Shown one piece after another: positions 39,375 through 47,344 of a stretch of DNA of 62,201 nucleotides (the first letter of the stretch is position 1; each line of letters starts with the position of its first letter). A program made the translations under genes and the position numbers. This DNA comes from Candidatus Baldrarchaeum yapensis (lineage in GTDB: Archaea; Asgardarchaeota; Baldrarchaeia; Baldrarchaeales; Baldrarchaeaceae), in assembly GCA_016840465.1 (NCBI GenBank), contig JAEOSH010000007.1, positions 1 through 62,201 on the forward strand. Direction: 5' to 3'. Under the pieces are notes generated by a model. It was given only the letters and a program-made list of their open reading frames with translations. It searched no databases and was not told the origin of the DNA.

Positions 39375-40285
39375 GGCCGCTGAAGCCTCATGCACGGGAA
39401 TACCTAAAAGCAGCAGCGGAGATCGCAGAGAGAGTTCTCAAAGAGGCAGAAAAAATAATAAAACCGGGAATAAAGATAATTGAAATCTGTGAAAAACTAG
39501 AACAGTTGATAAGAAGGCTAGGAGGGCGCCCCGCGTTTCCAGTGAATATTTCAATAAACGATATCGCGGCCCATTATTCCTCCCCTCCCCAGGATCCAAA
39601 AAGAATACCTCACGGATCCCTCGTTAAGGTGGATATCGGGGTACACGTTAATGGCTATATTGTCGATATCGCAAAAACTCTAAACCTCGGAAGCGGCCTG
39701 ACGGATCTAATAAAGGCAACTGAGGACGCGTTGGAGGCCGCAATCGACCACATCAAGGCAGGTGTTAGGGTTTCGGAGATAGGTGCAGTGATAGAAAGAG
39801 AAATTAAAAGATATGGTTATAATCCGATAAAAAACCTTGCTGGTCATGCAATGGAACGTTATAATCTTCATGCTGGACTTTCAATACCAAATGTTTCGTC
39901 ACCACGCCCTTTGGGCATACTAGCCCCCAAGCTGCATGAAGGAATGATAGTGGCAATAGAGCCATTCGCCACCACAGGAAAACGAGCATATGTTGTTGAC
40001 GATCGCCCCATCTCGATATTTAAACTCACTGAGAAAAAGCCCAAAACAAGGGACGAGTCACGAATTTACTCTTTAATATGCAGGAGATGCCAGATGTTGC
40101 CTTTCTCATTAAGATGGTTTGACGAGATAACCGGATCCGGAAAAGCGGTGAAAACATTTACGAAAATGATATCAGAAGGGATAATTTATGCATATCCCCC
40201 ACTTAGGGAAGTCGATAAGAATCCTGTGGCTCAGGCAGAAACCACCGTGATCGTACATAAAAATGGAGCCGAAAGACTTGTATAG
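39368..40285 (+). CDS. map: Type II methionine aminopeptidase
   Basis: It removes the initiator Met from new proteins. Metal and catalytic residues are all visible: DIAAHYSSP (His), VKVDIGVHVNGYIVDIAKT (two Asp), LAGHAMERYNLHAG (His), VAIEPFAT (Glu) and AQAETTVIV (Glu). An insert (FKLTEKKPKTRDESRIYSLI) marks the type II/archaeal form at about 305 residues. It starts at GTG 39368 or 39371, inside the Lrp gene's end. Its TAG (40283-40285) abuts the stop of the convergent gene with no base between. Confidence 0.95.
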   Translation: MVRPLKPHAREYLKAAAEIAERVLKEAEKIIKPGIKIIEICEKLEQLIRRLGGRPAFPVNISINDIAAHYSSPPQDPKRIPHGSLVKVDIGVHVNGYIVDIAKTLNLGSGLTDLIKATEDALEAAIDHIKAGVRVSEIGAVIEREIKRYGYNPIKNLAGHAMERYNLHAGLSIPNVSSPRPLGILAPKLHEGMIVAIEPFATTGKRAYVVDDRPISIFKLTEKKPKTRDESRIYSLICRRCQMLPFSLRWFDEITGSGKAVKTFTKMISEGIIYAYPPLREVDKNPVAQAETTVIVHKNGAERLV

Positions 40286-40681
40286 TTATCGTCTTCTCCT
40301 TCTCCTTCTTCTCCTTCTAGTAATACTTTTCGTAACCTTCTTTTCTTCGGTTATAGGCTCTCCTCTTTCTATTTTCTCCACAATCTCCCTTATGTGGCTC
40401 ATGCTCTTCTCCAAACCATCGTTTCCCTTTATGAAAACACATGTTACTTCCATTTCTTTGATGAAAGCCGCTATTGAGAACTCATCAAACGCAATGAACC
40501 GGGGCTTCGGCTTATCAAGGCTTCCACCCATGAACCACAAATAAATGTTCACGAAGAGGTCCTCTATGTTCACATTGAAGTTTTCATCGAGTTTTTTGAC
40601 TTCTTTGAGCACAGGACCCTGCTCTATATCGAAGTCTATCTTTACGATCGCCGCTATGTCTTTGACACCAAACTCAAACAC
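40286..40681 (-). CDS. Longin-like protein with a deca-arginine tail, partner of Arf-like GTPase
   Basis: 131 residues. Residues ~8-105 look like a longin/roadblock-type fold. Two strands (DIAAIVKIDFDIEQGPVLKEV) are followed by a helix (NIEDLFVNIYLWFMGG), three strands (PRFIAFDEFSIAAFI, MEVTCVFIKGN) and a helix (HIREIVEKIERG). The C-terminus is ITR followed by nine more Arg, ten in total, just before the stop. The gene starts at GTG directly after the GTPase stop (TGAGTG), with GGAGGTGA upstream, so the two are tightly coupled. The longin assignment is by pattern only. The basic tail could bind phospholipid heads or nucleic acid. Confidence 0.7.
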   Translation of the reverse strand: MFEFGVKDIAAIVKIDFDIEQGPVLKEVKKLDENFNVNIEDLFVNIYLWFMGGSLDKPKPRFIAFDEFSIAAFIKEMEVTCVFIKGNDGLEKSMSHIREIVEKIERGEPITEEKKVTKSITRRRRRRRRRR

Positions 40682-41164
40682 TCACTTCACCTCCAGTGCC
40701 AATTTTTTGAACTCCTTCATGAGGATGTGATACATTTTCACTCTCTCACGAGGGTCTATTGCCACAAGACCATACGTGGGAACTTCTAATAAATCTTGCA
40801 CACGGTTCGGCTTCATCGCACCTGGGAGGTCCTGCTTATTCGCAATCGCAATTACACGGTATCCGTCAATTTTCTTTAACTCCTCTAGTATTTTCTTCGA
40901 CTGCAGAACATTCACGGGAGTGCTATCGGTCACCAGGATAACAAGGGTGCTCCCCTTGAGTATCTGGGGCCATAGAGTCCGAAACCTCTCATGCCCCGCT
41001 AGGTCGAAAAGCGAAACCTCATGCTCTCCGAATGATATTTTCCCGAGGTCAAAGCCTATAGTTGGTCTATATTCGAGCGGAGGTGGAGCACCGGTCAACA
41101 ATTTTATTATTGTCGTTTTACCAACCCCCGGTAGTCCCACGAAGCTCACTTTCACTGTGCCCAT
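40682..41164 (-). CDS. Arf/Sar1-like small GTPase
   Basis: 160 residues. The P-loop GLPGVGKT is at 10-17. Switch I PTIGF at 34-38 matches Arf PTIGFN. Switch II DLAGHERFRTLW at 54-65 has the His found in Sar1 in place of Gln. NKQDLPGA at 109-116 is the Arf-family base-specificity motif. There is no N-terminal amphipathic helix ahead of the fold. It lies with a coupled longin-like gene and near a roadblock gene, the same protein classes that regulate eukaryotic small GTPases. A membrane or signalling switch is a reasonable inference; the activity is untested. GGGGG precedes the ATG. Confidence 0.88.
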   Translation of the reverse strand: MGTVKVSFVGLPGVGKTTIIKLLTGAPPPLEYRPTIGFDLGKISFGEHEVSLFDLAGHERFRTLWPQILKGSTLVILVTDSTPVNVLQSKKILEELKKIDGYRVIAIANKQDLPGAMKPNRVQDLLEVPTYGLVAIDPRERVKMYHILMKEFKKLALEVK

Positions 41165-41232
41165 GTAGACCCCCTCTGTAAGACCGAACCCATCAATTTA
41201 AGAGTAGGTAATAGTAAGAAAGCAGGGTGAGA

Positions 41233-41568
41233 ATGTTGGAAGAGTACGCCGAGAACCAGTTAACACGACGCGAGAAGATAATGAAGATACTAGAGGAATC
41301 GGACCACTTCATGACGGTAGATGAACTTGCGTATATACTAGAAATCAAAGGAAAGGAGCGAAGGAGGCTATACGAGGACATAACGCACGTTGCCAAGAGC
41401 GTAAGGGCACTCTCGCAGGGAAGAAAGATTCTTGTAATGCAACCCCCTCAATGCAGAAAGTGCGGGTTCGTTTTCACAAACTTAAAAAAGCCGTCGAAAC
41501 CTAGAAGATGTCCCAAATGTTATTCAACGTGGATAGAACCCCCAAAGTTCAAGATAGTTAAAAGATGA
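41233..41568 (+). CDS. HTH plus zinc-ribbon predicted transcriptional regulator (COG3357-like)
   Basis: About 112 residues. A winged-helix-like N-terminal part (TRREKIMKILEESDHFMTVDEL through RRRLYEDITHVAKSV) is followed by a ribbon with CRKCGFVFTNLKKPSKPRRCPKCYSTWI. This is the archaeal COG3357 layout. It lies between, and opposite to, the GTPase and roadblock genes. AGGGTGA is close to ATG 41233; GTG 41227 is the alternative. Control of the flanking minus-strand genes is possible but inferred from position. Confidence 0.82.
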   Translation: MLEEYAENQLTRREKIMKILEESDHFMTVDELAYILEIKGKERRRLYEDITHVAKSVRALSQGRKILVMQPPQCRKCGFVFTNLKKPSKPRRCPKCYSTWIEPPKFKIVKR

Positions 41569-41578
41569 AGTTGTATAA

Positions 41579-41914
41579 CTAGAATTTCCTCCTAAGTACA
41601 CAGAGGTACATATCTTCCTCCGTTGCTATAACTATTTGCTTCTCCTCGCCCCTCTCATTTACAAAATCGACTATCACAAAGAGCAACTTGCCCAGATTTA
41701 ACTCGTTGGCGGCCCTTCGTGCCTCCGTACTAACACTCTTCACATGAGCGGCGAGCGCCTCGGCGTGCGAAGTCTTAAGGGTGGACTGTAAGGGGAACCC
41801 CTCGTCATCAACTACAAGTACACCTTCGACTCCTCTTTCACGTGATAAGTTCTCAAGAGTCTTCTGCAAGGCTATCGGCAATAATAGATAACTTGAGTCT
41901 CTCTCGTCGCTCAT
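41579..41914 (-). CDS. Roadblock/LC7-domain protein
   Basis: About 111 residues with the roadblock pattern. A helix (LQKTLENLSRERGVEGVLVV) leads into DDEGFPLQSTL, then a helix (AEALAAHVKSVSTEARRAANEL), then LGKLLFVIVDF, QIVIATEEDMYLCVLR. In bacteria and archaea such proteins act as GTPase activators or scaffolds (MglB-like). AGGGG is six bases before ATG 41914, and a TATA box lies at 41967-41974. The Arf-like GTPase gene starts about 400 bases away on the same strand, separated by one opposite gene. Confidence 0.85.
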   Translation of the reverse strand: MSDERDSSYLLLPIALQKTLENLSRERGVEGVLVVDDEGFPLQSTLKTSHAEALAAHVKSVSTEARRAANELNLGKLLFVIVDFVNERGEEKQIVIATEEDMYLCVLRRKF

Positions 41915-41966
41915 AGGAACCCCTTGCACCACACTGAGTGTTCTTTTTACAATTAGTAACAATACC

Positions 41967-41974
41967 TTAATATA
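41967..41974 (-). promoter_or_regulatory. TATA box for the roadblock gene
   Basis: TTATATTA on the minus strand lies about 55 bases before ATG 41914. Position-based. Confidence 0.5.
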
Positions 41975-42042
41975 ATGTGCGCTCCATCTACAATCAACGG
42001 AAGGTGTATTACCGATAAAGTAGTGGGACGGGGTGAGCAGTT

Positions 42043-42690
42043 TTGGTTAAAGTAAAATGGCTGGGACACGCATGCTTTGAGATAAAAGGCGAAACTGTAA
42101 CTATAGTTACGGATCCACACGACGGCACATCACTCAACATACCTCGTCCGAAAGCGGAAGCCGACATAGTCCTCGTAAGCCATACGCACTTCGACCACAT
42201 GGACGGCATAAAATTCGTTAAAAGGCCCGATGCCGAGGAGATAGTTGCAAAGACGGGAGAGATGGAGATCAAGGGCGTAAAAATAAAGGGAATAAAGAGT
42301 TATCACGACAAATCGATGGGAAGACAACGGGGAGAAAACGTAATATATGTATTTGAAGTTGATGGAGTGCGATTTTGCCACCTTGGTGATCTAGGGCATA
42401 TTCTGACGGATGAACAAGTGCGTGAGATCGGGGAAGTTGACGTTCTCCTCATTCCGGTGGGTGGCACGTTCACCATCGACGCCCGTGAGGCGTCCGAAAT
42501 CATTGAAATGCTCAAACCGAAGATCGTAATTCCTATGCACTACAAAATAAAGGGACTGAATTTGCCCATATCTGGTGTAGAAGAATTCATTGCGGATAAA
42601 AAGAATGTAGAGAAGATTTCAGGGTCTGAGGTTGAGATAACAAAGGAGAACCTGCCGGGCGAGACGAAGATCATAGTATTGTCAATATGA
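42043..42690 (+). CDS. UPF0173-type metallo-beta-lactamase-fold hydrolase
   Basis: 215 residues. WLGHACFEIKGETVTIVTDP opens the fold. SHTHFDHMDGI near 46 is the metal motif, followed by CHLGDLGHILT and VIPMHYKIK, each supplying expected His/Asp ligands. It belongs to the UPF0173/UlaG-like group; the substrate is unknown. The TTG at 42043 has GGGGTGAG about eight bases upstream, and the family N-terminus fits. It converges on the small helical gene, six bases away. Confidence 0.85.
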   Translation: MVKVKWLGHACFEIKGETVTIVTDPHDGTSLNIPRPKAEADIVLVSHTHFDHMDGIKFVKRPDAEEIVAKTGEMEIKGVKIKGIKSYHDKSMGRQRGENVIYVFEVDGVRFCHLGDLGHILTDEQVREIGEVDVLLIPVGGTFTIDAREASEIIEMLKPKIVIPMHYKIKGLNLPISGVEEFIADKKNVEKISGSEVEITKENLPGETKIIVLSI

Positions 42691-42696
42691 CAACAC

Positions 42697-42897
42697 TCAC
42701 TTTGACAAAATCCTTTTTCTTAGAGATGAAATGTACTGCTGAAGTTTCTCGGTGGCATTTATCGCAAGAGCAATTTTTCTCTTCATGATGTCATCGTCCA
42801 AATTCTCCTGTATTCTCTGGAGTTCCGCAAGTAAACTAGATAAAAGATTACTGGCTTCTATGAAACACCTTTCTAGAAGTTCGTACTTCGTGCTCAT
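42697..42897 (-). CDS. Small helical protein
   Basis: 66 residues, entirely helical by pattern (KYELLERCFIEASNLLSSLL, ATEKLQQYISSLRKRI), probably a coiled-coil hairpin. ATG 42897 has GGATGGTG upstream. It sits 13 bases after the MoCF-domain gene on the same strand, at the tail of a six-gene cluster. No family is recognised. Confidence 0.6.
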   Translation of the reverse strand: MSTKYELLERCFIEASNLLSSLLAELQRIQENLDDDIMKRKIALAINATEKLQQYISSLRKRILSK

Positions 42898-42910
42898 ACA
42901 CACCATCCTC

Positions 42911-43696
42911 TTAAACTTTGGAACACATTTCCTTTAACATTTTGATTGCTCTTTTTACCTTTATCTTGGCCTCCTCCAAGTTACTTCCCCTTGCGGAAAC
43001 CCAGACTTTAATTCTAATCGTATCCCTGAACGCCCCCGGCATCGACTTTATATATACTCCCTCGATTTTCCTCATAACCTCGTCTATTAGTGGTGAAAGC
43101 TTGGATTCGTCGATTATGGGCATTTCAGCAATTTCCTCATACATGACGCCCTTGATTCTGGACTTTATTATTTCTGAAACCTGATTATCGAATATCCATT
43201 TGAGTTCTCGGGGAACTCCAGGAAGACATATTATCATCGCGTTCGGAAGTTCTAATAACACTCCAGGCGCCCCTCCAACCCTGTTATCGAGGGCTTTTGC
43301 TCCCTCAGGCAACATTGCCATCTTCTTCCTAGGTGGTGTTATCTCAGGTGTATCCACTATACCAAGTTGATAAAAAAGTTGATACTGCCTTTTAACAATT
43401 TCTAGTGCCTCCTCGTTAAGCACTAACTTTAAATTGAACGCGTGAGCCACACCCTCTAGGGTTTTATCGTCATGTGTAGGGCCAAGTCCTCCACTTGTTA
43501 TCACAATTTCGCAACCATCATCAATTAATCGTTTTAACGCCTTTGCAATATCATTCACGTTATCTCTCACTACCATTATTTCCTTTACCAAAAAACCCAT
43601 TTCCTTCAACTTCTTCGCAAGCCAATTGCTGTTCGTGTCCTGGATTACTCCGTCAAGTATCTCATTTCCGATCACAAGTATCCCCACAGTTATCAT
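42911..43696 (-). CDS. MoCF-domain protein (CinA-like, COG1058)
   Basis: About 261 residues. The opening ILVIGNEILDGVIQDTNSNWLAKK through VITSGGLGPTHDDKT is the molybdopterin-binding fold of the CinA N-terminal domain, followed by KKMAMLPEGAKALDN and CLPGVPRELKWIF. The C-terminal deamidase domain of full CinA is absent, replaced by a short alpha/beta tail. Bacterial relatives act on ADP-ribose or NAD-derived waste; the archaeal role is not certain. GGGGGTGGGA precedes ATG 43696, which is chosen over the upstream in-frame start. Confidence 0.85.
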   Translation of the reverse strand: MITVGILVIGNEILDGVIQDTNSNWLAKKLKEMGFLVKEIMVVRDNVNDIAKALKRLIDDGCEIVITSGGLGPTHDDKTLEGVAHAFNLKLVLNEEALEIVKRQYQLFYQLGIVDTPEITPPRKKMAMLPEGAKALDNRVGGAPGVLLELPNAMIICLPGVPRELKWIFDNQVSEIIKSRIKGVMYEEIAEMPIIDESKLSPLIDEVMRKIEGVYIKSMPGAFRDTIRIKVWVSARGSNLEEAKIKVKRAIKMLKEMCSKV

Positions 43697-43706
43697 TCCC
43701 ACCCCC

Positions 43707-44285
43707 TCAACGACTTCGTGCTCGCCATTCAAATGCAATTACCACAAACATTATGAAAATGAAGAATGCAACCAGCATCGGAGTGAACGTCTTGACAATA
43801 TATCGTACTGCAAGCATTTTCATATCCTCAATATTTACTATCGTTCTTCGTGCGAATACCAGCAGTATCACATATGCGCCATACGCTGCAAACACGGGCC
43901 ATGCCAAGTACCCGCCTCCTAGAAGCATAAGTAAAATTGCGACGCCCAACTTGCTAAACGTTGGGTCGAGTACCTGATGGGGCAATTCTTCATCGGGGTC
44001 GTATTGAAAATAGTATGTTAGTAGGAACGGTGGGATTTCAAGCCTAATAAGGGAAATTGCTTGAAGAGCCGCCTGTATTGGCAGTAAAACGGCGCAAATA
44101 ACAAGCGCATAAAGAAACAACATGTCAGAGAGCGAAGATGGAGGGAAAATATGGGGAAATGCCTCAGTAATTCCTATAAATGCCAATCCTATGAAAACAA
44201 CAGATATTATATGGATGACAGCGGCCTTAAATGCGTGTTTAAGGTTCCTTATCTTTACTTCCTTTTCCTCTTCGACCCCCAGCAT
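43707..44285 (-). CDS. Polytopic membrane protein of unknown function
   Basis: 192 residues with about five hydrophobic helices (near 20-42, 55-75, 110-128, 128-145, 165-185) and a short charged N-terminus. A loop with YYFQYDPDEELPHQ lies between helices two and three. I recognise no family with confidence; the layout recalls Yip1-like proteins. The ATG lies 47 bases inside the end of the seryl-tRNA synthetase gene, behind AGGGGAA, so it is probably read from the same messenger. Confidence 0.65.
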   Translation of the reverse strand: MLGVEEEKEVKIRNLKHAFKAAVIHIISVVFIGLAFIGITEAFPHIFPPSSLSDMLFLYALVICAVLLPIQAALQAISLIRLEIPPFLLTYYFQYDPDEELPHQVLDPTFSKLGVAILLMLLGGGYLAWPVFAAYGAYVILLVFARRTIVNIEDMKMLAVRYIVKTFTPMLVAFFIFIMFVVIAFEWRARSR

Positions 44286-45852
44286 TTCCCCTGCCCCCAG
44301 GCGGCCATGTTATCAATTTGGGAACTTCGGGCAATTCATCCCCAATGTACTTCTTTATTTCATCGGGCCATTCGTTGAATTCAAAACCCCATCTCGTCAG
44401 GAAGACATATGCCCATCTGGACGGACCAATACCAGCGCACCCTGTCCATATGGGTCTATTTGCACGGTCTCTAAACCTGAACCTCTTAGCGTAAAAGTCC
44501 GTATGCACATGGAACGATGAAATTTCCAGCTCCGCCTCTGGTCGGCTCTTCGTTTGGAAAGGCAATATTACCGTGAGATCATATGTTTTCACGAATTCAG
44601 TACTTTCTTCTTTTTCAACTTTACCAGCATGTTCCAAATACACGGCAGTTGTTGCATCAACCCTCCACTCTAGGTCAAAGATTTTGTCAATGATTTCAAC
44701 GGCCCGTTCAAGAACTTGATCACGTATTTCAATGCATTTTTCGGGAGTTGTTAGCCATGTAAACTCTATCCTGTGGAACTCATTAAGCCTCTCTAAACCT
44801 TTCAGCCCACCTCCTTCCCAGCGCCATGTTGGCCCATTTCTGTCAAAGAACTTTATGGGGTTCTTTTCAAGTTCGCTTGCGTCCACAATCTCGTTACGGA
44901 AGAGCTCGTAGAACGGCTCACATTGGGCATACGAGAGCGCGTATAATGGCGGTCTCAGTTTTTCCTTGAGCAGATCAACTGGTATTTCATCGGTTATTTC
45001 AACGAGGTCTATGAAATCCTCAAAGTCCTCGACATTCCTAGAAATCGGTGGACAGACGAATAGCATCTCGTGCGGAATTGCAAGTTGCCCCTTTCTCTTC
45101 TCAACATCAAGGGGTATCAACCTAGGAAATATTACCTCGATGAATCCGAGTGGTTTTGCTATCCTGTCTATCACAAGTTGCTCTATAGCTCTTATTAATG
45201 CAGTGAAGGGAGGCAACAATTGCCAGACACCGGCACCCGGATATTCTTTAACCCATCCGAGCCTCACAGCCTCTTCTGTCGGATCGCTCCTTAACTTGTA
45301 CTTATGGAGTCTGGGCTCGCTTCTCCTGACTGTTCTTACGAACTCCGCCTTGCCTCTTATTCTCTGTGCAATGATCTTTTCTTCAAGTCTTCTGAGCAGT
45401 CTATCAATGTAATTATCGCGTAGCGCTTTCTCATCGATATCTTCAAGTTCAAGGTACACCTTTTTTCCGTCAAATCTAAGCTCCTTAACGAAAGGCAACC
45501 TTACGGGCTCTAAAGGCTCCTCCGAAACCTCGGTCTCTATTTTAAATTCCTGCACCTCTATGTCCTTTACCCCAATCTTGTACTTTCTACCTAGATTTGC
45601 AGCGAGAACGTTCTTTAATCGAAGAATCGCAACATGGGACCTGACATATCGCCCACTCATTATGTGGACCCATATTCCATCGTCTAATATTTTCCAGTCA
45701 ACAATTCTTGGGGCCTCCTCTCTTTTGTCTGCAGGACAACCCTTAAGAAATTCCTTTTCCTCAACTTTTGCAATAAGATCGGCGATGAAGTCCTTAGCAT
45801 CCTCGGGTATCTGCCTAGTGAGTTTAAGAACAGCCTTAAGATCAAATTTCAC
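44239..45852 (-). CDS. serS: Type 2 (methanogen-type) seryl-tRNA synthetase
   Basis: It charges tRNA-Ser. The N-terminal domain (MKFDLKAVLKLTRQIP, then FLKGCP and IWVHIMSGRYVRSH) is the mixed alpha/beta tRNA-binding domain of SerRS2, not the long coiled-coil arm of ordinary SerRS. The core includes FPRLIPLD and a motif 2 with TWRWEGGGLKGLERLNEFHR. The zinc-associated CEPFYELF lies around 310. Motif 3 is GCAGIGPSRWAYVFLTRWG near 487. The type has been described mainly in methanogens. The Gly/Arg/Lys-rich tail (GGRGNAGGRRGKGSK) is extra. It starts at GTG 45852 behind GAGGTG. Confidence 0.92.
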   Translation of the reverse strand: MKFDLKAVLKLTRQIPEDAKDFIADLIAKVEEKEFLKGCPADKREEAPRIVDWKILDDGIWVHIMSGRYVRSHVAILRLKNVLAANLGRKYKIGVKDIEVQEFKIETEVSEEPLEPVRLPFVKELRFDGKKVYLELEDIDEKALRDNYIDRLLRRLEEKIIAQRIRGKAEFVRTVRRSEPRLHKYKLRSDPTEEAVRLGWVKEYPGAGVWQLLPPFTALIRAIEQLVIDRIAKPLGFIEVIFPRLIPLDVEKRKGQLAIPHEMLFVCPPISRNVEDFEDFIDLVEITDEIPVDLLKEKLRPPLYALSYAQCEPFYELFRNEIVDASELEKNPIKFFDRNGPTWRWEGGGLKGLERLNEFHRIEFTWLTTPEKCIEIRDQVLERAVEIIDKIFDLEWRVDATTAVYLEHAGKVEKEESTEFVKTYDLTVILPFQTKSRPEAELEISSFHVHTDFYAKRFRFRDRANRPIWTGCAGIGPSRWAYVFLTRWGFEFNEWPDEIKKYIGDELPEVPKLITWPPGGRGNAGGRRGKGSKDKEP

Positions 45853-45886
45853 AAGCGCACACCTCTCACAAGTCTTATCTCCGATA

Positions 45887-46741
45887 TCATTTGAAGATTT
45901 TTATCGATGCGTACCCGACAACTCTGCCAAGATCTCCGGTGATGTCGCCGGACGTCGCATATTTTAAAAGCTTTGCGCCCTTGGCTCCCATATTTTTCAC
46001 AGCAACCAGCATCGCCGCCACCGGCCCATATCCGCACATCGAAATCCTGAACTTATCGACCTTCGAAAACAATTCCCTTTCGTCTAATGCTAAGATCGCG
46101 GAAATCGCCTGAGCATCCTTGTCCATGGCAACATTATGTGGCTCATAATGCGTGAAGTCCGTGCTAGCAATGATCACGCAGTTAAGCCCTTTAACGGCAG
46201 ATGAGATTGCCTTTCCCAGGTCTCTTGCAGCTGAAAGAGTCTGTAAAAGCATGGTAATGGGAACGAACTCAAAACTCCCGTAAATGTACTGCAAAAACGG
46301 AATTTGCACCTCGACACTATGCTCGTACGTGTGTCCCAAATCGTCCTCCGACGCGTACTCGCTGTTCTTTATAATTTCCTTAGCAATATCTTCATCTATC
46401 CTGACCCGTCCAAGTGGGGTTTCCCACTCACCCGTGGACATCACAGAAATCGAGGAACCCACACCACTGTGATTAGGACCTATTATTATGAAAAGATCCG
46501 GCCGACCATCAGTTGCAAGATCTAAGAACCCGTGGGCAGCAACTGGACCGCTATACATGTAGCCAGCATGTGGAGAAACGAGCCCCAAGATTCTTCTCTC
46601 CCCGGCCACATTCACTCTCGGAAGTGTTTGAGGACCAAGCCTGTGAAGGAAACACCCTTCTATTTGCTTCTTTAAGTTCTCAGGATCTCCCGCGTAGAAC
46701 GTTCCCGCAACGTACGGTCTTCTAACGGTGTCTTTCTTCAT
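45887..46741 (-). CDS. MEMO1-family protein (AmmeMemoRadiSam protein B)
   Basis: 284 residues. RRPYVAGTFYAGDPENLKKQ opens the family. SPHAGYMYSGPVAAHGF (His), IIGPNHSGVGS (His) and RISMCGYGPVAAML (Cys) supply the conserved His/His/Cys site. Family members resemble extradiol dioxygenases; human MEMO1 binds iron or copper. In prokaryotes it often goes with AMMECR1 and a radical SAM protein, proposed to modify an unknown substrate. A related radical SAM gene is at 24.3 kb; no AMMECR1 is seen. ATG overlaps the dUTPase stop by four bases. Confidence 0.92.
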   Translation of the reverse strand: MKKDTVRRPYVAGTFYAGDPENLKKQIEGCFLHRLGPQTLPRVNVAGERRILGLVSPHAGYMYSGPVAAHGFLDLATDGRPDLFIIIGPNHSGVGSSISVMSTGEWETPLGRVRIDEDIAKEIIKNSEYASEDDLGHTYEHSVEVQIPFLQYIYGSFEFVPITMLLQTLSAARDLGKAISSAVKGLNCVIIASTDFTHYEPHNVAMDKDAQAISAILALDERELFSKVDKFRISMCGYGPVAAMLVAVKNMGAKGAKLLKYATSGDITGDLGRVVGYASIKIFK

Positions 46742-47235
46742 TTCGATTCCTCCAATCCCTCATACTGATAGGTCCCACTGTATCCCCTTTCTACTTTTTC
46801 GGCTTTTATAAAAATTATTTGCGCAATGCGCGCATTCTCGGTTAAGACGATCCCGTATGGATTGAAAACCGCAAGTAGCCCTACCGCCCTTCCCTGATAG
46901 CCCGCATCGTAGAGAGCTGTGAAGATAGTTGCCCCCATCCTTAATAGTGAAGAGCGCGGGAGAACTATTGCAACGTGATCGAGAGGGACCTTTACGATCT
47001 CACGATACCTTATCAGGTACGATCCGGGATTCAGCTTGTACCTTCCATTTTCCGGGAGCAATCTCTCGGTGCGTGGCAGTTTTCTAAGTGAGTTGTCAAA
47101 ATCCAGAACTCCGGCCTCGATGAAGCCGTACAACTCGCCGATTGTGAGATCCACCCCGTTGGGTTGCACCTGCACGTTCTTGGAAATGAAATTTTCAATA
47201 AAACCGAGCGCGCGGCTTCCGAGTATCACGCACAC
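46738..47235 (-). CDS. dUTPase / dCTP-deaminase family protein, probably dUTPase
   Basis: 165 residues. NGVDLTIGELYGF, PRSSLLRMGATIFTALYDAGYQGR and NARIAQIIF are conserved. The DAGYQGR block has the Asp expected of a dUTPase. Where dCTP deaminase has its catalytic Glu (LExxN) this protein reads LLAVFN, so deamination is unlikely. The enzyme would keep dUTP out of DNA. It starts at GTG 47235 behind AAGGGG, with GTG 47229 possible. It is the first gene of the six-gene minus-strand cluster. Confidence 0.85.
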   Translation of the reverse strand: MCVILGSRALGFIENFISKNVQVQPNGVDLTIGELYGFIEAGVLDFDNSLRKLPRTERLLPENGRYKLNPGSYLIRYREIVKVPLDHVAIVLPRSSLLRMGATIFTALYDAGYQGRAVGLLAVFNPYGIVLTENARIAQIIFIKAEKVERGYSGTYQYEGLEESK

Positions 47236-47344
47236 GCCCCTTCACCAACACATATTTTGGGAGTTGTTGCCAAAAATATTTGCAATACACTGTTACGACT
47301 CTCAAATCAATACCCCGCGTCAGCCATACTTGAGATGGTGAAGG

